A DNA stretch of 28,085 nucleotides from an uncultured Acidimicrobiales bacterium (GCA_937942965.1 CALDGN010000358.1:1-28085), one strand, 5' to 3'. Shown: positions 6,856 to 15,488, counted from the stretch's first letter. Notes: generated from the sequence alone by a model not told the origin. A program made the numbers and translations.

Positions 6856-6856
6856 T
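6829..6856. terminator. Hairpin duplicated from the tRNA-Glu terminator
   Basis: ATCCCGGGTGGC (6829-6840) and GCCACCCGGGAT (6845-6856) form a 12-bp stem with loop TCCT. It lies just beyond the stop codon (6897) of the minus-strand secreted-protein gene and could end that transcript, although no U-tract follows on that strand. The stem mirrors the one at 5884-5909. Confidence 0.55.
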
Positions 6857-6896
6857 TTGTCGTTCTGTCCCTGCTTCGTTTGCGTGGCTGGAACGC

Positions 6897-8843
6897 TCAG
6901 CCGAGCTGGATATGGAGCGCCTTGGCGGCGAAGCCATCCCAGGCGCCTGGCCCGTCGAAGCCGATGCCTTGGTCGGCGCAGTCAGGCCGGGGCCCCACGG
7001 TCCAGGTCAGCGTGTTCTCTCCTGTCCGGAGTTGGGCCGGGTCGAGATCGATCTGGAACGACGTCCAGTCCTTGCTCCAACAGTCGCCGGTCACGTAGTC
7101 GGGCAGCACGACTGGCTCGCTCGGGCCGCCGTTGATGCTGAGCAGCACCTGGCCTCGGATCGGTTGATGGAGTTGGCCGGAGAGCACCGGGCTCGGCCCG
7201 GTCGACGGCAGGTCGATCGTGACCGTTTCGGAGTCGCCGATCGGATGGTCGCCGTTGCTTTGCAGGTCGACCACGTCGCTGGCCCAGTGCGATGCGTAGG
7301 GGGCGACGTAGGGCCCGTCGAAGCGGATGTTGTCCCAGTGGAAGCTGTAGAACTCGGTGTTGGCGTCCTTGGCCGGTGTGTAGGAGTGGGTCTTGAACAA
7401 GACCACGCCTTGGTCGAACGGCAGGCCGCCGGGCACGTCGACGGCGTACTCGTCGAAGACCTCGGGGTCCTCGGTTTGGATCGCCCACACGAGTTGGTCG
7501 CCGTCGAGCGTCACCCGCATGGTGCGGCGAATACGGCGGTCCGACAGCGCTGGATCCTCGGGATGCAGATCGCCCCAGTACGCCCAGTCGTATTGGCCTC
7601 GTTGCTCGGCGTTCACGATCCAGCCGTCGGGTGCGATCGCTCCGGTGCCGATTTTGACGCCTCGGACGTTGCGGCGCCACGTCAACACGATGCGGTCCTC
7701 GGGGTAGGTCTCGTCGATGGCAGAGTCGATCGGTCCGGCCCCGTACCGGAGCTGGTCACGAGGCACGATCATGACTTCCCACCAGTGGCGGAACGTGTGC
7801 CCCTCGTTGATGTTGACGTCGAACTCAAGCGTGCCGCCACTGGCGAAGTTGAACTCTTGGCGAGGCCAGAACGCGCTCACCGAATAGGCGTCGACCTCGC
7901 CCATCGACGACATCATGTGGTCCTTGCAGATGAAGAAGCTGGGGTCGGGGTCAGCGCCGGTTGATTCCTGGGTTGTCTGCACGATGTGCGATGGCAGCGG
8001 CGAGATCGCCGGGTTCGGCCCCTGGCAGCCCGGACCATGGTCGGCCAGATACGTCGGGTAGAAGTTCTCTACGAACTGGTCCTGGGGATGGGTCCGGTGG
8101 GTCACCATGTAGTCGAAGGTGCGGGGAAGCAGGTCCTGTGACGGTGCCCCTGGGTCGCCGTCAAAGGTCTCTTCAAAGGTCCACGTGCCGGGCGTTTGAG
8201 GATCAGGCGCCGGAGGATCAGGCGTGGGCTCGTCTACGGGTGGTTCCGGTTCCGGTGGCGTGACCGGCGGTGAGGTAGATGTGCCGGGTTCGATCCTGAT
8301 CTCATCAATCCAGATGGGGGAGAGGTCGTCGCTCGATTCCCACCAGATCGCACCGATCGTCGTCGGGCTTCCGAGGTCGGCGAGTGGCACCTCGACCTGG
8401 GTCCAGTCATCGCCGTTGACCGTCACGGTGGCCGAAGGTCCCTCGACGCCCTGAGCGTCACGGATGCCCATCTGCAGGCTCACCGACGCGTTGTCGCCCG
8501 GGTGCACAGCGAACGTCAACGCCGCGGCCCCACCGATGTCGGTGCGTACGTAGTTGCCGAAGAAGAGACGCTGGCCTGGCCCCAGATCGGTCCAGATGGA
8601 CTGCGACCCGCTCTCGGCTCGTTCGGTTGACGCCAGGTCAGACGGCGCAGACGACCAGTTCGTAAACCCGTCACGCAGAACGTCGTCGTAGATGCCGACC
8701 TCTGCGGGATCGGCCGCCTGGGCATGCGGCGAACTCGCCGGCAATACAAGCACCGCGGCGAGCAGCGAAGTGATGATGACGCCGCATCGACGCCATCGCG
8801 TCGGCGGCTTCGTGACGGCCGGGAGGTTCGATGTCTTCCACAT
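6897..8843 (-). CDS. Secreted multi-domain beta-sandwich protein of unknown function
   Basis: A 648-residue exported protein. Residues 1-43 form a long signal peptide: basic N-region, hydrophobic core CGVIITSLLAAVLVLPAS, and AQA before the mature part. A first ~145-residue domain (GFTNWSSAPSDLASTE...WIDEIRIEPG) has the pattern of a carbohydrate-binding-type jelly roll. A Pro/Glu/Asp linker (about 190-220) follows, then a ~280-residue central domain starting TWTFEETFDGDPG and ending FYSFHWDNIRFDGP. Its start and end resemble LamG/GH16-like concanavalin folds, but I see no glycosidase ExDxxE motif. A C-terminal beta-domain with a Cys pair closes the protein. A polysaccharide-binding role is inference. 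TACGGT ends 6 nt before ATG 8843, suggesting a leaderless start. Confidence 0.8.
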   Translation of the reverse strand: MWKTSNLPAVTKPPTRWRRCGVIITSLLAAVLVLPASSPHAQAADPAEVGIYDDVLRDGFTNWSSAPSDLASTERAESGSQSIWTDLGPGQRLFFGNYVRTDIGGAAALTFAVHPGDNASVSLQMGIRDAQGVEGPSATVTVNGDDWTQVEVPLADLGSPTTIGAIWWESSDDLSPIWIDEIRIEPGTSTSPPVTPPEPEPPVDEPTPDPPAPDPQTPGTWTFEETFDGDPGAPSQDLLPRTFDYMVTHRTHPQDQFVENFYPTYLADHGPGCQGPNPAISPLPSHIVQTTQESTGADPDPSFFICKDHMMSSMGEVDAYSVSAFWPRQEFNFASGGTLEFDVNINEGHTFRHWWEVMIVPRDQLRYGAGPIDSAIDETYPEDRIVLTWRRNVRGVKIGTGAIAPDGWIVNAEQRGQYDWAYWGDLHPEDPALSDRRIRRTMRVTLDGDQLVWAIQTEDPEVFDEYAVDVPGGLPFDQGVVLFKTHSYTPAKDANTEFYSFHWDNIRFDGPYVAPYASHWASDVVDLQSNGDHPIGDSETVTIDLPSTGPSPVLSGQLHQPIRGQVLLSINGGPSEPVVLPDYVTGDCWSKDWTSFQIDLDPAQLRTGENTLTWTVGPRPDCADQGIGFDGPGAWDGFAAKALHIQLG

Positions 8844-8910
8844 GGAAGGACCGTACGAAGCGGCCCTCGGCGCTACTGGGCGTGAACCGGGCGCTAACCC
8901 GGCGATGCGG

Positions 8911-9312
8911 TCAGCGTGGCGTGTTCGAACGGGTGACGCGCAAGCTGATGATCAGCAATGCGAAGATCGCGATCATCGCTGCGACCACGGTCCAGTAGTC
9001 GCTGTTGACCGTCGACAACCCGCTGTTGTCGTCTCCGAACGGAAACTCGCGCACGTTGTACAGCAGCACGCAACCGGCAGCGCCGGCGATCATCGTCAAG
9101 ATCGGTTCAACCGTGCGGTACATCGAGAGCACGACACCAATAACGAACACAGCGGTGACGACACCGATCACGGTGCCCCACTCGAAGCTGCGATCGGCGG
9201 CGAGCACGATCTCATCGTCACCAACGATCACGAGTGAGGTAACCCACGCCGCGACTGCGGCGAGCAGTCCTACGACGCTAGAAACGGAGAACAGAGTTAT
9301 CGCTCGAGCCAC
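8911..9312 (-). CDS. Small four-helix membrane protein, unknown
   Basis: A 133-residue protein with four predicted membrane spans: residues ~5-30, ~46-62, ~70-85 and ~106-124. An extracytoplasmic-looking acidic loop (FPFGDDNSGLSTVNSDY) lies between spans three and four, and the tail is basic. I recognise no family. Start GTG 9312: TAGTGT on the minus strand ends exactly 6 nt upstream, again a leaderless-type arrangement. It lies between the secreted protein gene (67 bp downstream) and the TadG-like gene (107 bp upstream), same strand, but its own -10 argues for a separate transcript. Confidence 0.65.
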   Translation of the reverse strand: MARAITLFSVSSVVGLLAAVAAWVTSLVIVGDDEIVLAADRSFEWGTVIGVVTAVFVIGVVLSMYRTVEPILTMIAGAAGCVLLYNVREFPFGDDNSGLSTVNSDYWTVVAAMIAIFALLIISLRVTRSNTPR

Positions 9313-9419
9313 GCCACGACACTAGTTGTTGTCTCTTCGCGGGCCCTGAGAACGTTGGGTCGAATGACCTAGTGCGCGCCCACGGTGGTTGGCGACGGTC
9401 ACTGCGGGTGTCGGTTGGG

Positions 9420-11174
9420 TCATCGAATGAGTCCGCTGGTGGAATCGGCGGAGAACAGAATCATGCGGTCGAAGTCAGGGACGAGTTCGAGGCCGCCATT
9501 GCCGCTGAGCTCCAGCTTGTCGGCGATGAACTGAGCCTTGGCGGCTTGGAGGGAACCGTTGCCGCGGAACGCGACCTCGGCGTGCGGTGCGAAGAAGACC
9601 CCGGTCATTTCGAGCATGCTGGAGCCAGCGAACTTGTGATGCTCTGCGGACTCAGACCAGAACGCGAGATCCTCGAATGGGCCTTCCTCAGGAGCGGTCC
9701 AGACCATCTCGCCATTGCCGCCCGTGAACTGCAGATCACCGTCCTCGCCGATATAGAGCGTCGTATTCGACAGGTGCACCTCGGCGCCACCGGCTTTGCT
9801 GAACAGCCCCGACTGCAGCATGAGAACCGCCGCGCTGGGCGAGCTCTCGTAGGCGTCGAACGCCTGACCCCACGACCAGTCGTAGGTCTCTGTGTTCGAC
9901 GCGTTGACCTCAAGACGCCCGGTTGAGGTGACCGTTAGGTCGCCTCCGAGAACAATGTTGCCACCCGAGAAGATCAACGTTCCCTTGACATTGAGATCCG
10001 AGCAGGTGATCCACCAGTTCCCCTCTGGGATCACCACGGTGGGGGAGTTGCCGCCCTTGACTCGACAGGGGTATCCCGCGGCAACGTAGTCCTGGTAGCC
10101 AACCGGCCAGGCAACCCCGCCGAGTTCGTCGACGAGCTGGTCGATCCACGGCTCCATGGTGTCCGTATCGCCGCAGCTGGCAATGTCATGGTCGTAGGAC
10201 GACGCGCAGTTATATCGATGGTCGACAGGTGCGCGTGTAATCCGTCGTGGCAACGGGCTCGGCGCGGGATTGACGTTTCCGCTCGAGCTGCACGCGGGCG
10301 GGCTGCAACCGTCACCAGTGGCGGCGTAGACCTCGATCGTGCCGCAGCCGAGGCCCGTATCTGCGACGAGTTCTCCTTCGCACCCAGGCGGTCCATCAGC
10401 CTGAATCGTGGCCCCCGAGCCGTTGACATCGATGACGCCGTTGTTTGTGCACCCCGAGCTGCCACTGCTGTCTGAAGCGATGAAGCCCGGAAAGACTTCG
10501 CCGGTCGTTTCATCTGTCGTGGAGCGGACGTACAGACCTCCAGAGGAGCCTCCGCCGTTCTCGACGATGACACCGCACTCGTTCTCGTTCAGCAACAACA
10601 GGTGGATTGGGCGCCCGTTGGATTCGTTCTGGCTCGCTCGCGCCACCGCGTGCACGGTCGTCGAGGAACCTTGGGCGCCGACGAATGCCCCGAAGAAGTG
10701 GGTCCGCTCGCGCTGAAGACCCACCGCGATGCGTTCGCATGGTTCCCCATCACCCGCAGTGATTGCCATGAACGGCGACCCAGCAGCCGACGCGTCCATA
10801 AACCGGTGGCTATCAATGACCGGGTAGACCACCGACACGGTAAGGCTTCCATCAGTAGCGATCGCTTCAGCTGACCCGGTGGAGCCGCTGCAATCGTTCG
10901 GAAGCGCCGCGCAGCCCGCATCGGACAGCGACGTGCCGAGGTTCGAGTTCACGTAGGCAATAGCGGTGTCGCAAGCAGTGACAGGATCGGCCGCGCCAAG
11001 ATCAATGCCTGCGGCCGCCGCAGCAGCATCGGCTCCGATCTGGCTCTCGGAGCGGTCGTTGCGAGCGACCGCAAGATCCACGACTACTGCAGCGGTTGCG
11101 ACGAGGGCCAAGATGGCGAACGCGGACAGCAACAGAATCGTGCCGCGTTCGCTGCTGGCCTCGAGGCGTTTCAC
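9420..11174 (-). CDS. TadG-like protein with a C-terminal beta-helix-type region
   Basis: A 584-residue protein. The N-terminus ERGTILLLSAFAILALVATA, followed by VVVDLAVARNDRSESQIGADAAAAAAG, is the membrane anchor and first helix typical of TadG-like pilus-assembly proteins, which sit in the envelope with Flp/Tad pilus machinery. The rest differs from classical TadG: no VWA motif, many Cys and Gly, and from about residue 400 short repeated turns such as GTLIFSGGNIVLGGDLTVTS that read as a right-handed beta-helix. Start GTG 11174 overlaps the upstream TadE-like stop in GTGA, so the two are translationally coupled. An upstream open frame to 11315 is TadE in another frame. No tadA/B/C or flp gene is in the window, so a pilus role is unproven. 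Confidence 0.8.
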   Translation of the reverse strand: MKRLEASSERGTILLLSAFAILALVATAAVVVDLAVARNDRSESQIGADAAAAAAGIDLGAADPVTACDTAIAYVNSNLGTSLSDAGCAALPNDCSGSTGSAEAIATDGSLTVSVVYPVIDSHRFMDASAAGSPFMAITAGDGEPCERIAVGLQRERTHFFGAFVGAQGSSTTVHAVARASQNESNGRPIHLLLLNENECGVIVENGGGSSGGLYVRSTTDETTGEVFPGFIASDSSGSSGCTNNGVIDVNGSGATIQADGPPGCEGELVADTGLGCGTIEVYAATGDGCSPPACSSSGNVNPAPSPLPRRITRAPVDHRYNCASSYDHDIASCGDTDTMEPWIDQLVDELGGVAWPVGYQDYVAAGYPCRVKGGNSPTVVIPEGNWWITCSDLNVKGTLIFSGGNIVLGGDLTVTSTGRLEVNASNTETYDWSWGQAFDAYESSPSAAVLMLQSGLFSKAGGAEVHLSNTTLYIGEDGDLQFTGGNGEMVWTAPEEGPFEDLAFWSESAEHHKFAGSSMLEMTGVFFAPHAEVAFRGNGSLQAAKAQFIADKLELSGNGGLELVPDFDRMILFSADSTSGLIR

Positions 11175-11734
11175 GTGCCTGAGCGTTCGTAGCGAACGAC
11201 GGAGGCGGCTTCGAGTCGAACCGTCGAGTCGACCACAACAGCCTGGATCTCGGTATCCCGATTGAGTTGTACTTGGACCCGGCGCTCGTCGTCGGGGCGG
11301 CCGTCCTCGAAACACGGGGCGCCGGCGGCCATCACAGTCCCGCCAGCGTCTCGCAAGAGCACCGTTGTGCGATCGTTGTTGTCGGTGCCTGCCGGATGCA
11401 CAAACGCAATGCAGATCTGGCGGCTCTCGACCGCAGCGCCGAGGTTGCCGCTGGTCGATGCCTCGGCGGCATCGGCAACCCGATCAAGCCACGTGGCGAT
11501 GTCTCCGTCGATGGGGAGAGTGGCCCCGTAGCGGGCGCTCTCGCGTGCCCCGTTGTTCAACGAGTTGTTCATGTTGTAGCTCATCCCCATCGTCACTGAG
11601 CCCAAGATCAGCGTGACGAAGATCGGGATCACGACACCGAACTCGACAAGTGCGCCACCGCGCTCATCGGATGAGCCGCGAGCACACCAGCGCAGTCGCT
11701 GCGCGAGGAAGTTCGGGAAGGATTGAAGCCGCAT
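11171..11734 (-). CDS. TadE-like pseudopilin family protein
   Basis: A 187-residue protein with the TadE-like signature near the N-terminus: ERGGALVEFGVVIPIFVTLI, then the rest of a single membrane span and MNNSLNNGARESARYGA. The Glu in LVEFG is the residue expected at +5 of a prepilin-type segment. The remaining ~110 residues form a periplasmic or extracellular domain with two cysteines. TadE proteins are minor pseudopilins or assembly factors of Tad/Flp pili. Start chosen at ATG 11734, preceded by GGAG. An ATG at 11770 adds 12 residues without a ribosome binding site. Coupled to the TadG-like gene by a 4-nt overlap. Confidence 0.8.
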   Translation of the reverse strand: MRLQSFPNFLAQRLRWCARGSSDERGGALVEFGVVIPIFVTLILGSVTMGMSYNMNNSLNNGARESARYGATLPIDGDIATWLDRVADAAEASTSGNLGAAVESRQICIAFVHPAGTDNNDRTTVLLRDAGGTVMAAGAPCFEDGRPDDERRVQVQLNRDTEIQAVVVDSTVRLEAASVVRYERSGT

Positions 11735-11865
11735 GTCTCCAATATCGGGCAGTGCTGGCAGCGGCGCCATCGATTGCTCAAGAAGGGAGCAGGGGGAGTG
11801 AGCGGCGCGAATGTGGTGCTTGCGTCCTAGGCCTGACGGCCTCGAACGACGCAGAACTGACTACC

Positions 11866-12528
11866 GTGACCGAGGTGATCGGGTCGGGCGTCTTCGACTT
11901 TCTGAACGGCTTGACCGACTGGCTTGACGATGTTTCGTCGAACTGGTGGTTCTACCTGGTCATTTTGATCATCGCCCTGCTCGACTCGGTCGTGCCGGTC
12001 GTGCCGAGCGAATCGACCGTGATCATCGGCGGTATCGCGGCCGGCCAAGGCGATCTCTTTGTGTTGCTCGTCATCGCCATGGGTGCCATCGGCGCCTTCA
12101 CCGGCGACTCGATCGCATATTTCCTCGGCAAACGGTTTCGACCGTTCGTGCAACGGGTGCTTGGCCGCAAAGGTGACGGCGAGGAACGGTTACGGCGCGC
12201 CGCCGATCAGATCGATAAACGCGGCGGGTTGCTTCTGATCACCGCCCGCTTCATCCCCGGCGGACGCACCCTGATGACGATCTCCTGCGGCGCCACCGAG
12301 CGGCCCTACCGCAGCTGGTTCCTGCCGTGGGACGCCGTGGCCGCCACCGTCTGGGCGAGCTACGCCGCGGTCATCGGCTACTTCTTCGGCGAGATTTTCA
12401 AGGACAACCACGCGACCGCGTTCTGGCTGGCCTTCGGCACGGCGCTGAGCATCACGGGTTTGATCGAGATCGTCCGATGGTTCCGGCATCGGAATGCCCC
12501 GGACGACGACGGGGTTCTTGCTGCGTGA
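11866..12528 (+). CDS. DedA-family membrane protein
   Basis: A 220-residue DedA (SNARE-associated/VTT) integral membrane protein. The family helps recycle undecaprenyl phosphate or flip phospholipids and supports membrane homeostasis. The sequence shows the conserved early acidic segment in VVPVVPSESTVIIGG, the glycine-rich GAIGAFTGDSIAYFLGKRFG-type helix (here GKRFRPF) and the signature ITARFIPGGRTLMTISCGA, whose Arg and Pro are key family residues. It also has four or five hydrophobic segments. Start uncertain: GTG 11866 is favoured, with GTG 11875 next in frame; an open frame extends to 11650 without family similarity. The stop overlaps the plsY-like start in GTGA, suggesting an envelope-lipid operon. 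Confidence 0.85.
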   Translation: MTEVIGSGVFDFLNGLTDWLDDVSSNWWFYLVILIIALLDSVVPVVPSESTVIIGGIAAGQGDLFVLLVIAMGAIGAFTGDSIAYFLGKRFRPFVQRVLGRKGDGEERLRRAADQIDKRGGLLLITARFIPGGRTLMTISCGATERPYRSWFLPWDAVAATVWASYAAVIGYFFGEIFKDNHATAFWLAFGTALSITGLIEIVRWFRHRNAPDDDGVLAA

Positions 12529-13145
12529 TCCGTTCTGTCGTCGCAAGCGCCTTCGGCTACGCCGCGGGCACGTTGGCATCGGCAGATCTCGTGGCCAAGG
12601 CCGCGGGGCGCAGCATCGATCCCAACACCGACGGTTCAGGTAATCCGGGCGCGGCCAATGTCGCCCAGTTGCTCGGGAAGCGAGCGGGCGTCGCTGTCTT
12701 CGCGCTCGACATGGGCAAGGCGCTTGTCGCCGGCCAAGTTGGTCGCTCGCTTGCCGGTCCGACGGGCGCCAACGTCGCCGCGGCTGCTGCTGTGCTCGGA
12801 CATTGCTTCCCGGTGCAGCGGGGCTTCAGCGGCGGCAAAGGGGTCGCCGCAAGCTTCGGGCAAATGTTGGCGACGTTTCCGGCCTATCTGCCCGTCGATC
12901 TTGCGTTGGGCGCCGTGGCCGCCAAGAGCGATTTCTGGAAGCAGCGACCCGTCGCCACCATCGGCGCAACGTGTGGTCTTTGGACTGCGCTCGCCAGCGT
13001 GTCGTCGGCGCGGCGCCTTCCGAATCTGTGGGGCCCGACCCCGACCGCTGCCATGCCGCTTGCCGCAGCAGTGAGTAGCGCAGCCATCGTGTGGCGCTTC
13101 GCCGACGAGGCCCGCCGCGCTGCTGCCGATGAACAGGCGGAATAG
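12525..13145 (+). CDS. plsY: Glycerol-3-phosphate acyltransferase, PlsY-like
   Basis: A 206-residue membrane protein carrying the PlsY signatures GSGNPGAANV (phosphate/acyl-phosphate loop), LDMGKA (family: D-x-x-K-G) and HCFPVQRGFSGGKGVAASFG. PlsY transfers the acyl group of acyl-phosphate to sn-glycerol 3-phosphate at the membrane, the first step of phospholipid synthesis. Length and hydrophobic pattern fit the family. GTG 12525 overlaps the DedA stop by 4 nt. The third PlsY motif is hard to see and the C-terminal third is divergent, so it may be a paralogue and not the main enzyme. Confidence 0.8.
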   Translation: MIRSVVASAFGYAAGTLASADLVAKAAGRSIDPNTDGSGNPGAANVAQLLGKRAGVAVFALDMGKALVAGQVGRSLAGPTGANVAAAAAVLGHCFPVQRGFSGGKGVAASFGQMLATFPAYLPVDLALGAVAAKSDFWKQRPVATIGATCGLWTALASVSSARRLPNLWGPTPTAAMPLAAAVSSAAIVWRFADEARRAAADEQAE

Positions 13146-13173
13146 TGACGACGTCGCCGACGGTTTCTCTCTC

Positions 13174-14007
13174 ATGAAGCCAGCCCTCGTGACCGATTCG
13201 AACTCGCAGCTCCCGGCCGAGCTTCGAGACCGGTTCGCGATCGAGGTCGTGCCGATCACGGTGATCATCGACGGCACCGAATATCGCGAAGGCATCGACC
13301 TCGACGCCGACGGGTTCTACGAGTTCTTCGCCGACGGCCATACGCCCGAGGTCTCAACGAGCCAGCCGAGTCCGGGTGACTTCGTGGCCGCCTATCAACG
13401 TTGCATCGACCGCGGTCACGACGAGATCGTTTCGGTGCACGTCGCCGAGGCATTTTCCGGCACCATCAATGCGGCCAGGATTGGCGCCGACCTGGTCGAC
13501 ACCAGGGTCCACCTCGTCGACAGCGCAACCGCTTCGTTCGGCGTTGCCTGCTGTGCGTGGCAAGCCGGTCTGGCTCGCGATGCCGGCGGCGACGCGGCTG
13601 GCATGGTCGCCGCAGCCCTCGCCACTGCCGACCGCTTACACAGCGTCACCGCACTTGGCGCCGCCACATTGCTCGACCAGAGCGGACGCGTCGATCTCGA
13701 CCTTTCCGACGACGGCATCCACATGTTCACCACGGGGCCCGGCGGAGCCTTCGACTCGATCGGCACGGCGACGTCGGTCGACGATGTGTGTGACCGAGTC
13801 GCGGGCGCGATGCATCTCGACGGTGCGCCCATCCGAGTTGCTCTTGGCGTGGCTGACGCCTCGTCGCTTCCGTACTACGGCGAGCTCGAAGCACGGCTCA
13901 AAGAACGCGACGACGTGGTCGAGATCCTGCGTTATCGCATCGGACCGAGCGTCGGCGCGCTCACGGGCCCCGGCACGGCCGGTGGCTTCTGGTACGCCGC
14001 CGATTGA
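13174..14007 (+). CDS. DegV-family fatty-acid-binding protein
   Basis: A 277-residue DegV protein (family about 280). It begins MKPALVTDSNSQLP, the typical first strand and DS motif, followed by VVPITVIIDGTEYREGID and VSTSQPSPGDF. EAFSGTINAARIGA holds the Ser/Gly loop that binds the fatty-acid carboxylate. DegV (FakB) proteins carry fatty acids to a FakA kinase; no fakA is visible here. Proximity to plsY, which uses the acyl-phosphate product, is suggestive. ATG 13174 is chosen because family similarity starts there. An in-frame ATG at 13129 would overlap plsY by 17 nt and add 15 unrelated residues. Confidence 0.85.
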   Translation: MKPALVTDSNSQLPAELRDRFAIEVVPITVIIDGTEYREGIDLDADGFYEFFADGHTPEVSTSQPSPGDFVAAYQRCIDRGHDEIVSVHVAEAFSGTINAARIGADLVDTRVHLVDSATASFGVACCAWQAGLARDAGGDAAGMVAAALATADRLHSVTALGAATLLDQSGRVDLDLSDDGIHMFTTGPGGAFDSIGTATSVDDVCDRVAGAMHLDGAPIRVALGVADASSLPYYGELEARLKERDDVVEILRYRIGPSVGALTGPGTAGGFWYAAD

Positions 14008-14020
14008 GTGGATCCGAGCG

Positions 14021-14656
14021 CTAGCTGTTGCCCGAGATCTGGTCCAGCTCGGCGCGCAGGTTCTGTCGAGCGGCGGCTTCCCATCGTGCCTGTCCGGCCG
14101 GGGTGAAGTAGAGCTCGTCGCGGTCGGCGAAGTGGCGAAGCACCTGCGCTCGGCCATTTCGAAAATCGTCGTCGCTCATATGTGCGTATTCGCGTCGGAT
14201 GGCGACGGCGTACGACGCGTACACCTCAGGGTCGGCGCCCAAGATCGAAAGATCCGCGTCGAGGAACGCTGCCATCGCGGGACTCGCACCGCCAGGAAGC
14301 AGATGTCCGGCCGTCGCACGGATGATCGCAGCAACTTCGGCGATGAGCTCTGTACGCAGCCCAAGCGTCGTCAGATGCTCGACGGCCAGCAGCGCTGATT
14401 GTTCCTCGTTGTCAGGCGCGGTCGGGTCGTAGATGACGTCGTGGAAGAACGCGGCCAGCTCGGTCGCTGGCGTCGCTGCATCGAGTGCTGACAAGTGACG
14501 CAGCACGGCCTCGATGTGCTCGGCGCAGTGATAATGGCGTTGCGCCTCGGCGTGGCGTTCGACGAGCTCGACGCCAATCGCTTCGGCGGTTGTTGGTTCG
14601 CATCCCAGCTCGACGCTGAGCCGCTTCCACGCTTCGACGAACTGCTCGCCAGCCAT
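14021..14656 (-). CDS. Predicted HD-superfamily metal-dependent phosphohydrolase
   Basis: A 211-residue protein of the predicted HD hydrolase group typified by small stand-alone HD proteins (COG4339-like). Metal ligands are seen in RHYHCAEHIEAVL and AAFFHDVIYDP (the HD pair), with a further Asp in FLDADLSILGA. Substrate unknown, probably a phosphorylated small molecule or nucleotide. ATG 14656 lies 8 nt downstream of the HisN-type phosphatase stop, so it is the last gene of the ctaA-clpS-DUF2017-phosphatase run. It converges with the DegV gene, 13 bp apart, with no visible terminator. Confidence 0.8.
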   Translation of the reverse strand: MAGEQFVEAWKRLSVELGCEPTTAEAIGVELVERHAEAQRHYHCAEHIEAVLRHLSALDAATPATELAAFFHDVIYDPTAPDNEEQSALLAVEHLTTLGLRTELIAEVAAIIRATAGHLLPGGASPAMAAFLDADLSILGADPEVYASYAVAIRREYAHMSDDDFRNGRAQVLRHFADRDELYFTPAGQARWEAAARQNLRAELDQISGNS

Positions 14657-14664
14657 CCCGACGC

Positions 14665-15471
14665 CTACAGCGAGTCGCCGTGCGGCGTGCCCTGGGCGCG
14701 CAGCTCAGCGAGCAAGGCGTTGTGGATCAAGCCGTTGGTGCCGGCCCCGTTGCCGCCGTCAATGCGGTCGATCCCGTCGAGACAGGTGAAGCGGCCACCG
14801 GCTTCGCTCAGCACGACGCCGATCGGCGCAACATCCCAGATGCTCACGATCGGATCGATCATCGCTTCGGCCCGGCCGGTCGCAACCATCGCATAGCCAT
14901 AGGCGTCGCCCCAGGTGCGCATGATCACGCCCTGCTCGCGAAGCCGATGCATGCCGTCGGGCGCCCAGCCCGTCAGGCCGCTGGCCATCGCAAACGATCC
15001 GTCAAGGGTTGCCTGCGTGCTCACCCGGCAAGGCTCGCCGTTGCAGAACGCGCCGCCGCCGACGGTCGCCCAAAGCATCTCGCCGACCGCAGGCAAGTTG
15101 ATGATGCCGAGCACTGGCACGCCGTCGTCGAGCACAGCCAGCAGGTTCGAATACAGCGGGACACCCTTGGTAAAGGCCTTGGTGCCATCGATCGGGTCGA
15201 TGATCCACTGGCGTCCCGATGCTGCGCTCGGCGTGTCGGCGATGGTCTCGCCGAACTCCTCGCCGATGATCGCGTCGTCAGGAAACTCGGCCGTGATCGC
15301 ATCGCGCACGAGCCGCTCTGCTCCTTGGTCCGCGATCGTGACGGGCGTGCCGTCGCCCTTGGTGTCGACAGCCAGGTCCGCGCTGCGAAAGTGGGACTGC
15401 GTGAATGCGCCTGCTTCGGCCACGAGATTTCGGGCCCACGGAAGCAGATCGGCAATCGGGCGGCGGCTCAT
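14665..15471 (-). CDS. Inositol-monophosphatase-superfamily phosphatase, HisN type
   Basis: A 268-residue Mg2+-dependent phosphatase. The superfamily metal site is complete: Glu71-Glu72 in GEEFGE, Asp92 and Asp95 in WIIDPIDGTKAF, and the distal Asp in SIWDVAPIG. The stretch TWGDAYGYAMVATGRAEAMI follows the HisN/histidinol-phosphatase subgroup more closely than SuhB-type inositol phosphatase, so removal of phosphate from L-histidinol phosphate is a likely reaction; 3'-phosphoadenosine or inositol phosphates remain possible. ATG 15471 has GAGGAG about 7 nt upstream. Gap to DUF2017 upstream is 17 nt, so they form one operon. Confidence 0.85.
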   Translation of the reverse strand: MSRRPIADLLPWARNLVAEAGAFTQSHFRSADLAVDTKGDGTPVTIADQGAERLVRDAITAEFPDDAIIGEEFGETIADTPSAASGRQWIIDPIDGTKAFTKGVPLYSNLLAVLDDGVPVLGIINLPAVGEMLWATVGGGAFCNGEPCRVSTQATLDGSFAMASGLTGWAPDGMHRLREQGVIMRTWGDAYGYAMVATGRAEAMIDPIVSIWDVAPIGVVLSEAGGRFTCLDGIDRIDGGNGAGTNGLIHNALLAELRAQGTPHGDSL

Positions 15472-15488
15472 GGCAACTCCTCGGCGGC

